A DNA stretch of 41,529 nucleotides from a bacterium (GTDB lineage: Bacteria; CAIWAD01): positions 1 to 41,529 of the forward strand of contig JAUXWS010000034.1 in NCBI GenBank assembly GCA_030685015.1. The letters run 5' to 3'. Both the position numbers and the translations under genes were made by a program. The first letter of the stretch is position 1, and the number at the start of each line of letters is the position of its first letter. Shown piece after piece: positions 8,495 through 17,600 of the stretch. The notes under the pieces are model-generated. The model was not told the origin of the DNA and ran no database searches. It was given only the letters and a program-made list of their open reading frames with translations.

Positions 8495-9532
8495 ATGGCG
8501 GGCACGGCGGAGCTTCCGGCCCGGCGCCGCCTTATGCTGCTGGGGGACGGCCAATGGGCGGCGGTGGCGCTGCGCCATCTGGCGGACCGCCATGAGGTGG
8601 CCGCCGTGGTGGAGCGCCGCCGGCCCACCAGCGGCGACCTGCGGCAGGCCTGCCGCACGAGCGGGCTCTCCCCCCTCGGCCTGGAGGATGTCAACAGCGC
8701 GGAAGCAATGGCCTGGATCCGCTCCCTTGCCCCCGATCTCCTCCTCTCCGTCTCCTACGACCAGCTCTTCGGCTCCGCCCTGCTCGCGGCGGGGATGCCG
8801 CCCGTGCTCAACCTGCACGCCGGCCACCCCGGCCGGCACCGCGGCCGGGCCGTGCTCTGCTGGCAACTGCTGGAGGGCGCCGCGGAAGTGGACCTGGCCG
8901 TCATGCGCGTCAGCCGCCGCATCGATGCCGGGCCCCTGCTGGCGCTGCGCAGGGTGGCCCTGCCCCCGCAAGGCGACTACGGCCAGGCCCTGGCGGCGGT
9001 CTGCGGGGAGCTGCCCTCTTTGCTGGACGAAAGTCTGGTCGCGCTGGAGCAGGGTCGGCACTTGCCGGTGGACGAAACGGGGCGCCCCGTCTACTACCCC
9101 CGGCGCCGGGAGGGGGACGAGTGGATCGACTGGGCGGCGGGAACCGGGAGCATCGTCCGCCTGGTGCGCGCCCTGGCGCCGCCCAATTGCCGGGCTCGCA
9201 CCCGGTGGGGGGAGCGGGTCCTGCTGGTGGGCGCCGCCGGCCCCTGCGCGGACTTTCCCCGGGACGCCGCCGGCATCCCCGGCGCGGTCATCGGCCGTGA
9301 TCGCCGCCTTGGCCTGCTGGTGAAGACCGGGGATGGCGCCGTCTGGATCAGCGGCCTGGCGACGGAGGATGGTCTGCCCCAGCCTCTGGCCGGGCTGCCC
9401 CTTTCCGCCCGGCTGGGCGGCGGCGGAGTGTCCGAGCTGGAGCGCCTGCGCCGGCGCGTGGCATTGCTGGAGGAGCGGCTGGCGGCGCTGGAGGGAGCGC
9501 CGCGGACATTGGTGATGGGAGGGGCGGCATGA
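8495..9532 (+). CDS. Formyltransferase-family protein, probable sugar N-formyltransferase
   Basis: 345 residues with a formyl_trans_N fold. The segment LNLHAGHPGRHRGRAVLCW keeps the catalytic Asn106 and His108, and RRIDAGPLL supplies Asp144. These are the N-H-D triad of 10-formyl-tetrahydrofolate-dependent enzymes such as methionyl-tRNA formyltransferase and sugar formyltransferases (ArnA, WlaRD, VioF). Residues about 210-305 form a C-terminal domain, and a short coiled coil (ELERLRRRVALLEERLAALEG) closes it. Its place at the head of a nonulosonic-acid cluster argues for an amino-sugar substrate rather than Met-tRNA. It may formylate the 4-amino group made by the aminotransferase at 13518. 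The next gene overlaps by ATGA. Confidence 0.82.
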   Translation: MAGTAELPARRRLMLLGDGQWAAVALRHLADRHEVAAVVERRRPTSGDLRQACRTSGLSPLGLEDVNSAEAMAWIRSLAPDLLLSVSYDQLFGSALLAAGMPPVLNLHAGHPGRHRGRAVLCWQLLEGAAEVDLAVMRVSRRIDAGPLLALRRVALPPQGDYGQALAAVCGELPSLLDESLVALEQGRHLPVDETGRPVYYPRRREGDEWIDWAAGTGSIVRLVRALAPPNCRARTRWGERVLLVGAAGPCADFPRDAAGIPGAVIGRDRRLGLLVKTGDGAVWISGLATEDGLPQPLAGLPLSARLGGGGVSELERLRRRVALLEERLAALEGAPRTLVMGGAA

Positions 9533-10218
9533 CGATCGACGCCTTGATCCCCGCCCGGCGCGGCTCGCGGCGCCTGCCCGGCAAGCACCAGCGCATCCTG
9601 GGCGGCCGGCCGCTCATCGACTGGACCTTGCACGCCGCCCTCGAGGCGGGCATCTTCCGGCGCATCACGCTCTCCACCGACGACCCCGCCCTGCGCGAGC
9701 ACGCCCAGACCCTGGGCCTCTCCCATTTCCCCCTGCGACCCGCCGCCCTGGCCCGGGACGACAGCAGCAGCCTCGCCGTGCTGCGCCACTACCTGGGCTG
9801 GCTGGCGGCCGAGGGTGTCGCCCTGCCGCGCTGGCTCATGCTCCTCCAGCCCACCTCCCCCTTCCGCGGCGCCGCCCGCATGCGGGAGGCCTGGCGCCTG
9901 GCGCGCGACAGCGGCCGGGAAGTGGTGAGCCTGGGGCCAGTGGAGAAGCCGCTCGACTGGTGCCGCCTGGTGCTGAAGGGGGAAGCGCGGCCCTGGGCCT
10001 GCGCCGAGCCGGTCCCTGTCTGGCGCCTCAACGGCGCCGTCTATCTGGTGCGCGTGGAGCGCCTGCTGGCCGAGGGCAGCCTCCTCTCCGACCGGCCGTT
10101 GGCCCTGACCATGGCGGATTGGGAGTCGGTGGACATCGACACCCCGCTGGATTGGCGCCTGGCCGAGGCGGTGGCGGCCGACCGCTTCCCCGCGCAGCCG
10201 GGGGAGCCCCGGCCATGA
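9529..10218 (+). CDS. neuA: CMP-nonulosonate cytidylyltransferase (NeuA/LegF/PseF family)
   Basis: 229 residues, the usual length. The N-terminal nucleotide-binding motif IPARRGSRRLPGKH (about 7-20) corresponds to IPARxGSKxxxxKN of acylneuraminate cytidylyltransferases. Further family features are STDDPALREHA, LLQPTSPFR and the late VDIDTPLDW segment. It activates a nine-carbon acidic sugar with CTP to give the CMP-sugar donor in the cytoplasm. The sugar is more likely legionaminic- than pseudaminic-type, judging from the neighbours (NeuC-like epimerase, PtmE, LegC). The ATG overlaps the previous stop (ATGA) and the preceding GGGAGGGG can serve as ribosome site. Confidence 0.93.
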   Translation: MTIDALIPARRGSRRLPGKHQRILGGRPLIDWTLHAALEAGIFRRITLSTDDPALREHAQTLGLSHFPLRPAALARDDSSSLAVLRHYLGWLAAEGVALPRWLMLLQPTSPFRGAARMREAWRLARDSGREVVSLGPVEKPLDWCRLVLKGEARPWACAEPVPVWRLNGAVYLVRVERLLAEGSLLSDRPLALTMADWESVDIDTPLDWRLAEAVAADRFPAQPGEPRP

Positions 10219-11252
10219 GCGCCACGGTGCGTGGCCTGCTGGGCAAGCGACGGCCCTGGGTGGTGGCCGAGATCGGCGTCAACCACAACGGCCGCCGCGA
10301 GGAGGCCCTGGCCCTGGTGCGGATGGCGGCCCGCGCCGACGTCCAGGCCGTCAAGTTCCAGGCTTTCCGCGCCGAGCGCCTCGCCCGGCCGGACGCGCCC
10401 CTGGCCTCCTACCAGGAGCGCAGCGGGGCGGAGGGACAGTTCGCCCTGCTGCGCGCCCTCGAGATCGATCGCGGGACCCTGGCCGCCTGCGCCGCCGAGG
10501 CGCGCCGGCTGGACCTGGCCTTCGGCGTGACGCCCTTCGACCCGGACAGCCTGCGCGAGATCCTCACACTTGAGCCAGACTTCATCAAGATCGGCTCGGG
10601 GGACGCGGACAACTTCCTTCTCATCGAGGCGGCCCGCGACTGTGGCCGGCCCGTCCTCGTTTCGACAGGCATGTGCAGCCTGGCCGAGGTGGAGCGCCTG
10701 GCGGGCTGGTTCTCCGGCGCGGATGAGCGGCTGGCCCTGCTCCACTGCGTGTCCGCCTACCCCGCCCCCGAGGAGGCCTGCAACCTGGCCGTGTTGGATG
10801 CCCTGCGCGGCCTGGGCACCGTGGTGGGCTTCAGCGACCACACGATGGGCACGCGCGCCGCCAGCCTGGCGCTGGCCCTGGGCGCCGAGATCATCGAGCG
10901 GCACATCACCCTGGACCGCGCCGCGGCGGGACCCGACCACGCCTCTTCCTCCGACGAGGCGGGCCTGCGCGCCTGGTTGGCCGAGCTGCGGGCGACCGCC
11001 CTCGTCCTGGGGGATGGCGTCAAGCGGATGATGCCCTGCGAGGAGGATGTGCGGCGGGTGGCCCGCAAGTCGATCCTGCTGCAAGAACCGCTGCGGGCGG
11101 GCGAGTCCCTCGAGCGGAGCCATGTCCGTTGCCTGCGGCCGGCCGACGGCCTCTCCTGCGCCCGCTTGCCCGGCCTGCTGGGACGGCGGGCGCGGCACGA
11201 CCTCCCGGCGGGCCGCCTGCTGACAGAGCAGGATCTGGAGGAGGTGGCATGA
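10215..11252 (+). CDS. neuB: N-acylneuraminate/legionaminate synthase (NeuB/LegI family)
   Basis: 345 residues. It condenses an N-acylated six-carbon amino sugar with phosphoenolpyruvate to give the nonulosonic acid. Family marks are VVAEIGVNHNGR (about 16-27), VKFQAFRAERL, FDPDSL, FIKIGSGDADNF, VSTGMCSLAEV, GFSDHTMGTRAA and ERHITLDR...GPDHASS. A C-terminal SAF (antifreeze-like) domain covers about 285-345 (RKSILLQEPLRAGESL...). The start ATG overlaps the preceding stop; a longer reading from 9960 lies inside the previous gene and is ignored. Whether it makes legionaminic, sialic or another nonulosonate cannot be fixed from sequence; LegC and PtmE nearby favour legionaminic-type. Confidence 0.95.
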   Translation: MSATVRGLLGKRRPWVVAEIGVNHNGRREEALALVRMAARADVQAVKFQAFRAERLARPDAPLASYQERSGAEGQFALLRALEIDRGTLAACAAEARRLDLAFGVTPFDPDSLREILTLEPDFIKIGSGDADNFLLIEAARDCGRPVLVSTGMCSLAEVERLAGWFSGADERLALLHCVSAYPAPEEACNLAVLDALRGLGTVVGFSDHTMGTRAASLALALGAEIIERHITLDRAAAGPDHASSSDEAGLRAWLAELRATALVLGDGVKRMMPCEEDVRRVARKSILLQEPLRAGESLERSHVRCLRPADGLSCARLPGLLGRRARHDLPAGRLLTEQDLEEVA

Positions 11253-12391
11253 AGGTCCTGGCCGTGACCGGCAGCCGCTCCGACTACGACCTGCTGGAGC
11301 CCGTGCTGCGCGCCGTCGAGGCGCATCCCGCCCTCGACCTGGCCCTGGTCGTGACCTGCGCCCACCTGGCCCGCGCCTGGGGCGGGACGGCGGGCCAGAT
11401 CCACGGCTTCCGCCACATGCTGCTGCGGCCCACTCTCATCGACTGGGACAGCCCGGAGGCCCGCCTCAAGAGCATGGGCCTGGAGCTGATCGCCCTGGCG
11501 CAGGATCTGGCCGAGCAGCGTCCGGACCTGGTCCTGGTGCTGGGCGACCGCGAGGACGCCCTCCTGGCCGCCACCGCCGCCAGCTACAGCTGGATCCCCG
11601 TCGCCCACGTGTTCGGCGGCGATCTGGGCCACGCCACGGTGGACGACAGTGTGCGCCACGCCGTGAGCAAACTGGCCCATCTGCACTTCACGGCCTCCGC
11701 CTGGAGCCGCGACGTGCTGCTTGAGCTGGGGGAGGATCCCGCGCGCGTTTATATCTGCGGCAACCCCGCCCTCGACCGCATCCGCCGCCTGCCGGCCTGG
11801 TCCGCCGAACGCCTGCACGAGAGCTACGGCCTGGTCCCCGGTCGGCCGGTGGTGCTGGTCTGCCAGCATCCGGTCGGCCCCAGCCCGCAGTCCGCCGCCC
11901 GCGAGCTGGAGATGATCCTGCGCGCCTGCCGGGTGGCCGACGCCCAGATCGTCATCAACACGCCCAACAGCGATCCGGGCAGCTCCGGGCCGCTCCGCGT
12001 CTGGGAGGAGGCGGACGAGGTGGTGCGCGTGCGCAACCTGGACCAGGAGGCCTGGGTGGCGCTGCTCAAGCGCTGCAACCTGCTGGTGGGGAACTCCTCG
12101 GCGGGCCTGCTTGAGACCCCCTTCCTCGGCATTCCGGCAATCAACGTGGGTGCCCGCCAGCGGGGTCGGCGCCACGCCGGCAACGTCCTCTTCGTGGAGC
12201 TCGAGGAGGAGACGATCCGCCAGGCGGTGGTCCGCGCCCTGGGCGACGCCGATTTTCGCGCCATGGTGCGCGGCCTGGCCTGTCCCTTCGGGGATGGGCA
12301 CGCCGCCGAGCGCATTGTCGAGGTGCTGGCGTCCGTCGAGCCGCGGGTCCTGCTCCCCAAGCACCACCATCTGCAGCGGGGCGCCGCATGA
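11249..12391 (+). CDS. neuC: Hydrolysing UDP-GlcNAc-type 2-epimerase (NeuC/LegG family)
   Basis: 380 residues, normal length. Motifs: VTGSRSDYDLLEPVL (about 6-20), VLGDREDALLAATAA near residue 100, IPVAHVFGGDLGH, DDSVRHAVSKLAHLHF, and the C-terminal LLVGNSSAGLLETPFLGIP that binds the UDP moiety. It removes UDP while inverting C2 and delivers the free manno-configured sugar to the synthase upstream. In the legionaminic route the substrate is a UDP- or GDP-linked 2,4-diamino sugar (LegG/GDP form). ATGA overlap with the preceding gene, and GGAGGAGG upstream. Confidence 0.94.
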   Translation: MKVLAVTGSRSDYDLLEPVLRAVEAHPALDLALVVTCAHLARAWGGTAGQIHGFRHMLLRPTLIDWDSPEARLKSMGLELIALAQDLAEQRPDLVLVLGDREDALLAATAASYSWIPVAHVFGGDLGHATVDDSVRHAVSKLAHLHFTASAWSRDVLLELGEDPARVYICGNPALDRIRRLPAWSAERLHESYGLVPGRPVVLVCQHPVGPSPQSAARELEMILRACRVADAQIVINTPNSDPGSSGPLRVWEEADEVVRVRNLDQEAWVALLKRCNLLVGNSSAGLLETPFLGIPAINVGARQRGRRHAGNVLFVELEEETIRQAVVRALGDADFRAMVRGLACPFGDGHAAERIVEVLASVEPRVLLPKHHHLQRGAA

Positions 12392-13521
12392 TGGCGCCAC
12401 CGCGGGCCTGCCATGGCGACCAGGTGGTGCGTCCGACCGACCCTCTCCAGGAGGCGGTGGCGCGCATCGACCGCAACCGCTGCGGGGCCGTCTGCGTCGT
12501 CGATGAGCAGCAGCGGCTCCAGGGCATGCTCACGGACGGCGACATCCGGCGCCAGGTGCTGCGCGGCGCCGACCTGCGCGCCACGGTGGTGGGTGACGTG
12601 ATGCAGCGGCGCCCCGTGACCGCCACGCCCGATTTCAGCCGCAGCCAGTTGCGCCACCTGATGCGCGCCCGCTCCATCGCCCAGATCCCCATTGTGGACG
12701 GCGCCGACCGCCTGCTCTGGGTCGCGCTGGCGGCCGACCTGCTCGAGGCGCCCGCCCGCGGCCGTCCCGCCCTTGTCATGGCGGGTGGGCAGGGCACGCG
12801 CCTGCGGCCGCTCACCCTGAACCGGCCCAAACCCCTGCTGCCGGTGGCGGGGCGTCCCATCCTCGAGCATGTGGTGGAACGCCTGGTGGAGTGCGGCTTC
12901 GACCACGTGCTGATCGCCACCAGCCACCAGGGCCGGATGATCGAGGACCACCTGCAGGACGGCCGCCAGTTCGGCGCCGCCATCCGCTATCTGCGGGAGG
13001 AGTCGCCCCTGGGCACGGCCGGCGCGCTGTCGCGCCTGCCTGTCGAGATCGAGGGCGAGTTGCTGGTCATGAACGGCGACATCCTGACGACGGTGGACTT
13101 CGCCGCGCTGGCGGAGAGCCACGCCGCCAGCGGGGCCGACATGACGGTCTGTGTGCGCGAGATGGTGGAGCAGGTGGAGTATGGCGTGGTGCAGGTCGAG
13201 GGGGAATGGTTGCAGGCCATCGATGAGAAGCCGCGGCGCAGCCTGCTGGTCAACGCGGGCATCTACATGGTGGGTCCCCGCATGCGACAGCTGGCGCCGG
13301 ACGCCCCCTTCGACATGACGGATCTCATCCGCTGGGGACTGGGCGAGCGGCGCCGGGTGCGCAGCTATCCCCTCCGCGAGTTCTGGCTGGACATCGGCCG
13401 CATGGCCGATTATGAGCGCGCCAATCGGTTGGCGCAGCGGCTGGGTGGTCCGGGGGACGGCGCCTGGCTGGGCCATCTCTCCCGCGAGGCGCGGGACACG
13501 GTCGAGGAGTGCCTGACATGA
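12388..13521 (+). CDS. ptmE: CBS-domain sugar-1-phosphate nucleotidyltransferase, PtmE-like
   Basis: 377 residues. Two CBS motifs (about 10-125; VCVVDEQQRLQGMLTDGDIRR is the clearest) precede a nucleotidyltransferase domain from residue 128 (VMAGGQGTRLRPLT, then RPKPLLPVAGRPI, LVMNGDILT, VNAGIYMV, FWLDIG). This order matches Campylobacter PtmE, the glucosamine-1-phosphate guanylyltransferase that feeds the GDP-linked legionaminic pathway, so the precursor here may be GDP- rather than UDP-linked. The CBS pair may sense adenylate levels. ATGA overlap at the start. A mannose-1-phosphate guanylyltransferase is the alternative reading. Confidence 0.9.
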   Translation: MMAPPRACHGDQVVRPTDPLQEAVARIDRNRCGAVCVVDEQQRLQGMLTDGDIRRQVLRGADLRATVVGDVMQRRPVTATPDFSRSQLRHLMRARSIAQIPIVDGADRLLWVALAADLLEAPARGRPALVMAGGQGTRLRPLTLNRPKPLLPVAGRPILEHVVERLVECGFDHVLIATSHQGRMIEDHLQDGRQFGAAIRYLREESPLGTAGALSRLPVEIEGELLVMNGDILTTVDFAALAESHAASGADMTVCVREMVEQVEYGVVQVEGEWLQAIDEKPRRSLLVNAGIYMVGPRMRQLAPDAPFDMTDLIRWGLGERRRVRSYPLREFWLDIGRMADYERANRLAQRLGGPGDGAWLGHLSREARDTVEECLT

Positions 13522-14687
13522 TCCCGCTCAGCGAACCATCGCTTGGCGTCCGCGAGCAGGCCCTGGTGCAGCAGTGCCTGCAGGAGGGCTGGGTGTCCGC
13601 CGAGGGCCCGTGGGTGGGCCGCTTCGAGGAGGCGGTGGCCTCCCTGCACGGGCCGGGCATGCATGCGGCCGCCTGCGGCAGCGGCACTGCGGCCCTGCAA
13701 CTGGCCCTCATCGCGCTGGGCCTGCGCCCCGGCGAACTGGTCATCGTGCCGGCGCTCAGCTTCGCCGCCACCCTCAATCCCATCATCCACCTGGGCGCCG
13801 AGCCGGTCATTCTCGACGTGGAGGAGGAGGCGCTGGGCCTCAGTCCGGAGGCGGTCAGGCTGTGGCTGGAACGGGAGACGGTGCGGCGCCAGGGGGCCGT
13901 CTTCGAGCGTCGCAGCGGGCGTCGCGTCTTCGGCCTGATCCCCGTCCACCTCTACGGCATGCCCTGCCGCATCCACGATCTGAGCGCCCTTGCCCTCGAG
14001 CACGGGCTGATCGTGGTCGAGGACAACGCCGAGGCGCTGGGCGCCTTTGCCCGCGGCTGCCGACCGGGCACCTTCGGCCACGCCGCCATCCTCTCCTTCA
14101 ACGGGAACAAGACCATGACGGCGGGCGGCGGCGGCATGGTGCTTTCGCCGGAAGCCGAGATTGCGGAGCGGGCCGCCTACTGGGCCAACCAGGCGCGCCG
14201 GCCCGGCCAGTCCGAGCCGGAGGACTACGGCTTCAACCTGCGCCTCAGCAGCCTGCAGGCGGCGTTGGGCCTGGCCCAGCTGGAGCGGCTGGATGAGCTG
14301 GTGGCGGGCCGTCGGCGGCAGCACGAGGGTTATCGCGCGGAGCTGGCCGACAGCGGCCTGTCCCTGCTGGAGGGCCACGCCGGCGACGAGCCCAGTTGGT
14401 GGCTGAACATTGCCCGCGGCTTGGCGCCGGGCCGGCCGGAGACGCTGGTGGCGGAGCTGGCTTTCGCCGGCATCCAGGCGCGCCGCCTCTTCCGGCCCTT
14501 CGACCGGTGGCCTCTCTACGCCCCCTATGCTCGCATGGAGTGCCGGGTGGCGTTTCAGGCGCACGAGTGCGGCCTCGCCCTGCCTTCGAGTTCCCACCTG
14601 GCGGACGAGGCACGTCGGCGGGTGAGCGGCTTCCTGGCCACGGCGCGGCGCGTCGGACGCGCGGCGATGGTGGAGGCCCTGCCGTGA
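13518..14687 (+). CDS. legC: PLP-dependent 4-aminotransferase, LegC/DegT family
   Basis: 389 residues of the DegT/DnrJ/EryC1/StrS aminotransferase family. The PLP lysine is Lys198 in SFNGNKTMTAGGGGM, and VVEDNAEALGAF supplies the ring-binding Asp. GNKTxTxGxGGM is characteristic of the LegC group, which aminates C4 of a 4-keto-6-deoxy-GlcNAc nucleotide. N-terminal IPLSEPSLG and PALSFAATLNPI also fit. A GTG 9 bases upstream is possible, but the ATG at 13518 overlaps the preceding stop in the operon's usual ATGA style. The 4,6-dehydratase (LegB) that would supply its substrate is not in the window. Confidence 0.92.
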   Translation: MIPLSEPSLGVREQALVQQCLQEGWVSAEGPWVGRFEEAVASLHGPGMHAAACGSGTAALQLALIALGLRPGELVIVPALSFAATLNPIIHLGAEPVILDVEEEALGLSPEAVRLWLERETVRRQGAVFERRSGRRVFGLIPVHLYGMPCRIHDLSALALEHGLIVVEDNAEALGAFARGCRPGTFGHAAILSFNGNKTMTAGGGGMVLSPEAEIAERAAYWANQARRPGQSEPEDYGFNLRLSSLQAALGLAQLERLDELVAGRRRQHEGYRAELADSGLSLLEGHAGDEPSWWLNIARGLAPGRPETLVAELAFAGIQARRLFRPFDRWPLYAPYARMECRVAFQAHECGLALPSSSHLADEARRRVSGFLATARRVGRAAMVEALP

Positions 14688-17600
14688 AGACGCTGATTCC
14701 CGGCCTCAAACGCTGGCCCTACCATCACGAGGTGGAGCACCTGCTGGCCGAGGCCCTGCGGGCGGCCGGGCATCCCGTCGTCTTCCTGGGCTGCTCGCGG
14801 GAGGGAATGAGCACCTGCGAGTGCGTCGACCGCGCCATCCACGAGCGGCATGGCGGCCACGCCGCCTTCTGCGCGGGTTGCCATCCCGCCCAGGGCGGCG
14901 TGCACGGCCGCGCCGGTTTCCGCGAAGTGCCCATGCCCTTCGACGAGGCGGTGGAGGGCGGTATCCGCCTGTTGCTGGAGGGGCTGGACGCTGCGGCCCT
15001 GCTCGCCCTGCCCAGCTCATCCGGACACAGCCTGCGCGAGGTGATGGGTCCCTCGCTGATGCGCTGGGCGCGCTCGGGCCGGCCCAGCGAGGAGCGCGTG
15101 CCCCTGGCCGTCCTGCGCGGGCACGCCGCCCAGGTCCTGCGCATCGAGGCGCTCTTGCCGGATTTGCTGCGGCGCGAGGGCATCGAGCAGGTGCTGGTGC
15201 TCAACGGCCTCTTCCTTGCGGAGCGGACGATCGCCGACTGCGCCAGGGCGGCCGGCCTCCGCGTGGTGACCTACGAGCGAGGCCATGCCCGCAACACCCT
15301 GCTCTTCTCCACCGGCGCGCCGGCCTGCTTCCTGGAGATGGGCGCCGACGGGGAGGGCGCTTGCGCCGGGCGGTCGGACCCTCTGCTGGACGCCTACCTG
15401 ACCGGCCGGGCCACCAACCGGGACGCCGCCACCCGCTTCGGCACGGGACATGGCTCGGTGGCGGAGATCCTTCAGGGGGACCAGAGACCGCTGGTGGCCG
15501 TGCTCACCAACGTCTGCTGGGACAGCGCCGTCTCGGCCCGGGGCAGCGGTTTCGGTGGCTACCTGGCCTGGTTGGAGGCCGTCCTGGCGCTGGCCGCCGG
15601 CCGACCCGACCTTTGCTTCGTCCTGCGCGTCCATCCCGGCGAGACAAGGCTGGAGCGCGACCCGACGCTGGACCGGACCGAGGATTGGCTGGCCGAGCGG
15701 GCCCGGCCGGACAACCTGCTGGTGCTGGGCGCCGACCATCCGGCCAGCACGGCCGCCCTCGTCGAGCGCGCCGCCGCCACCCTTGTCTATGTCACCTCCG
15801 CGGGCCTGGAGGCCGCCTGTGCCGGCGCGGCCGTCATCACCTGCGGGGAGGTCCATTACGCCGGCAAGGGCTTCACCCTGGATTGCGCGGAACCTGCCCG
15901 CCTGGGCGACTTGCTGGAAGAGGCGCTGGCCCGTCCCCGCGACGAGGCTCGCGCCGCCCTGGCCCGGACCTACGCCGGCCGCCTCTTCCTCGACACGCCC
16001 ACGCCCTTTCCCTGGGTGGACGAAGTGGAGTACGGCCGCCCCCAGCGTGTCACCGCCCCCGTCACGCCGGAGCTGCTGGCGCGGGACCAGCTCCTGAGCC
16101 GTCTGGTTGATTACCTGGCCGGCGCCGCGCTCCGGCCCCACAGCCTGCGCGACCTGTTGGAGAAGCCCACCCTCTGCCCCCTGCCCTTCCACTTTGGCAG
16201 CCGGCCGGCGCCGCCGGTGCAGGTGGGCGTGCTCATCACGGCCCATGAGCGGCCCGCCGTGCTGGGGCGCGCCCTGGCGGCCTGGGCGGAGCAGGACCTG
16301 CCCCACGACCGCTTCCGCCTGCTGGTGGTGGATGACGGGAGCGAGCCGCGCCTGGAGGAGCCGGTGCGGGAGGCGCTGGCCGCCATCCGCCGCGACGGGA
16401 CGCGACTGGAGGTGGAGCTGCTGCGGCTGGACGCCAAGGGCGGCCCCGCCCGCGCCCGCAACGCCGGCATCGAGCACTTCCTGGCTCAGGAGCAGGTCCC
16501 CGGGTTGGTGCTGATCACCGGGGACGACATGCTGCCGGAGCCGGGGGTCCTGTCGCGCCTGACCGCCGAGCATGCCGCCTGGGGCGACGGACGGGTGGCG
16601 CTGCTCGGCCGCGTCGACTGGGATGATTCCCGCGGCAGCACCCGCGTCATGCGCTTGGTGGAGCGCAACGGCATGCAGTTCGGCTTCCACGGCCTGCCGG
16701 CGCGTTGCCGCCTGCCGGCCCAGTACTTCTACACCAGCTCGCTGGCCCTGCCCACGGACTTCCTGCGCCGCACGGGACTGCGCTTCGCCGAGGACTTTCC
16801 TCACGCCGCCTGGGAGGACGTGGAGTTCGGCGTACGCTGCCGTGACCAGGGCTTGGTCCTCGCCTACGACGCGGGCATGCGCTTCCGCCACGACCACCCG
16901 GTCGATTACGCCTCCTTCGCCCGCCGACAGCGGAAGGCGGGGGCCTCCTCGCGCGTCTTCCAGCGCCGTCGCCCCCGGGAGCACGAGGCCATTTGCGGCA
17001 AGCCGCCGACCGACCCGCCGGACCGCTTGCTGATGCGTGGCCTGGAAGCGGCGCTCCAGGAACTTGCCAAGCTCGAGCTGGGACCCCTGCGCATCCTGCC
17101 CGCCCCGGGCGGGGGCGACTTGGCTGGCCAGTTGGACCGGGAGCAGGACCGCCTGCTGGAGACCCTCTTCCGCCTGCATTCCGACGCCGGCTGGTTCAGC
17201 GCAGCGCCGCTGCCGGCGGGACCCGGGGAGGAGGGGCTGCTCTCCGTCCTCATCCCGGTCTTCAACCAGCTGGAGTTGACGCGGGCCTGCCTGGAGGCCC
17301 TCCGCCGCAACACGGCCGGCCCGGTGGAGATCGTGGTCGTGGACAACGGCTCGACCGACGGAAGCGGCGAGCTGCTCGCCGCGGCCGGCGTGACGGTGCT
17401 GCGTCAGGAGCGCAACCTGGGTTTCGCCCGGGCCACCAACCTGGCGGCGGCAGCCTGCCGCGGCAGCCTGCTGGTCCTGCTCAACAACGACACCGAGGTC
17501 CAGCCCGGCTGGGACCTGGCCCTGCGCGACGAGCTGGGGCGACCCGGCACCGGCGCCGTCGGACTGCGCCTGCTCTACCCGGACGGCACCATCCAGCATG

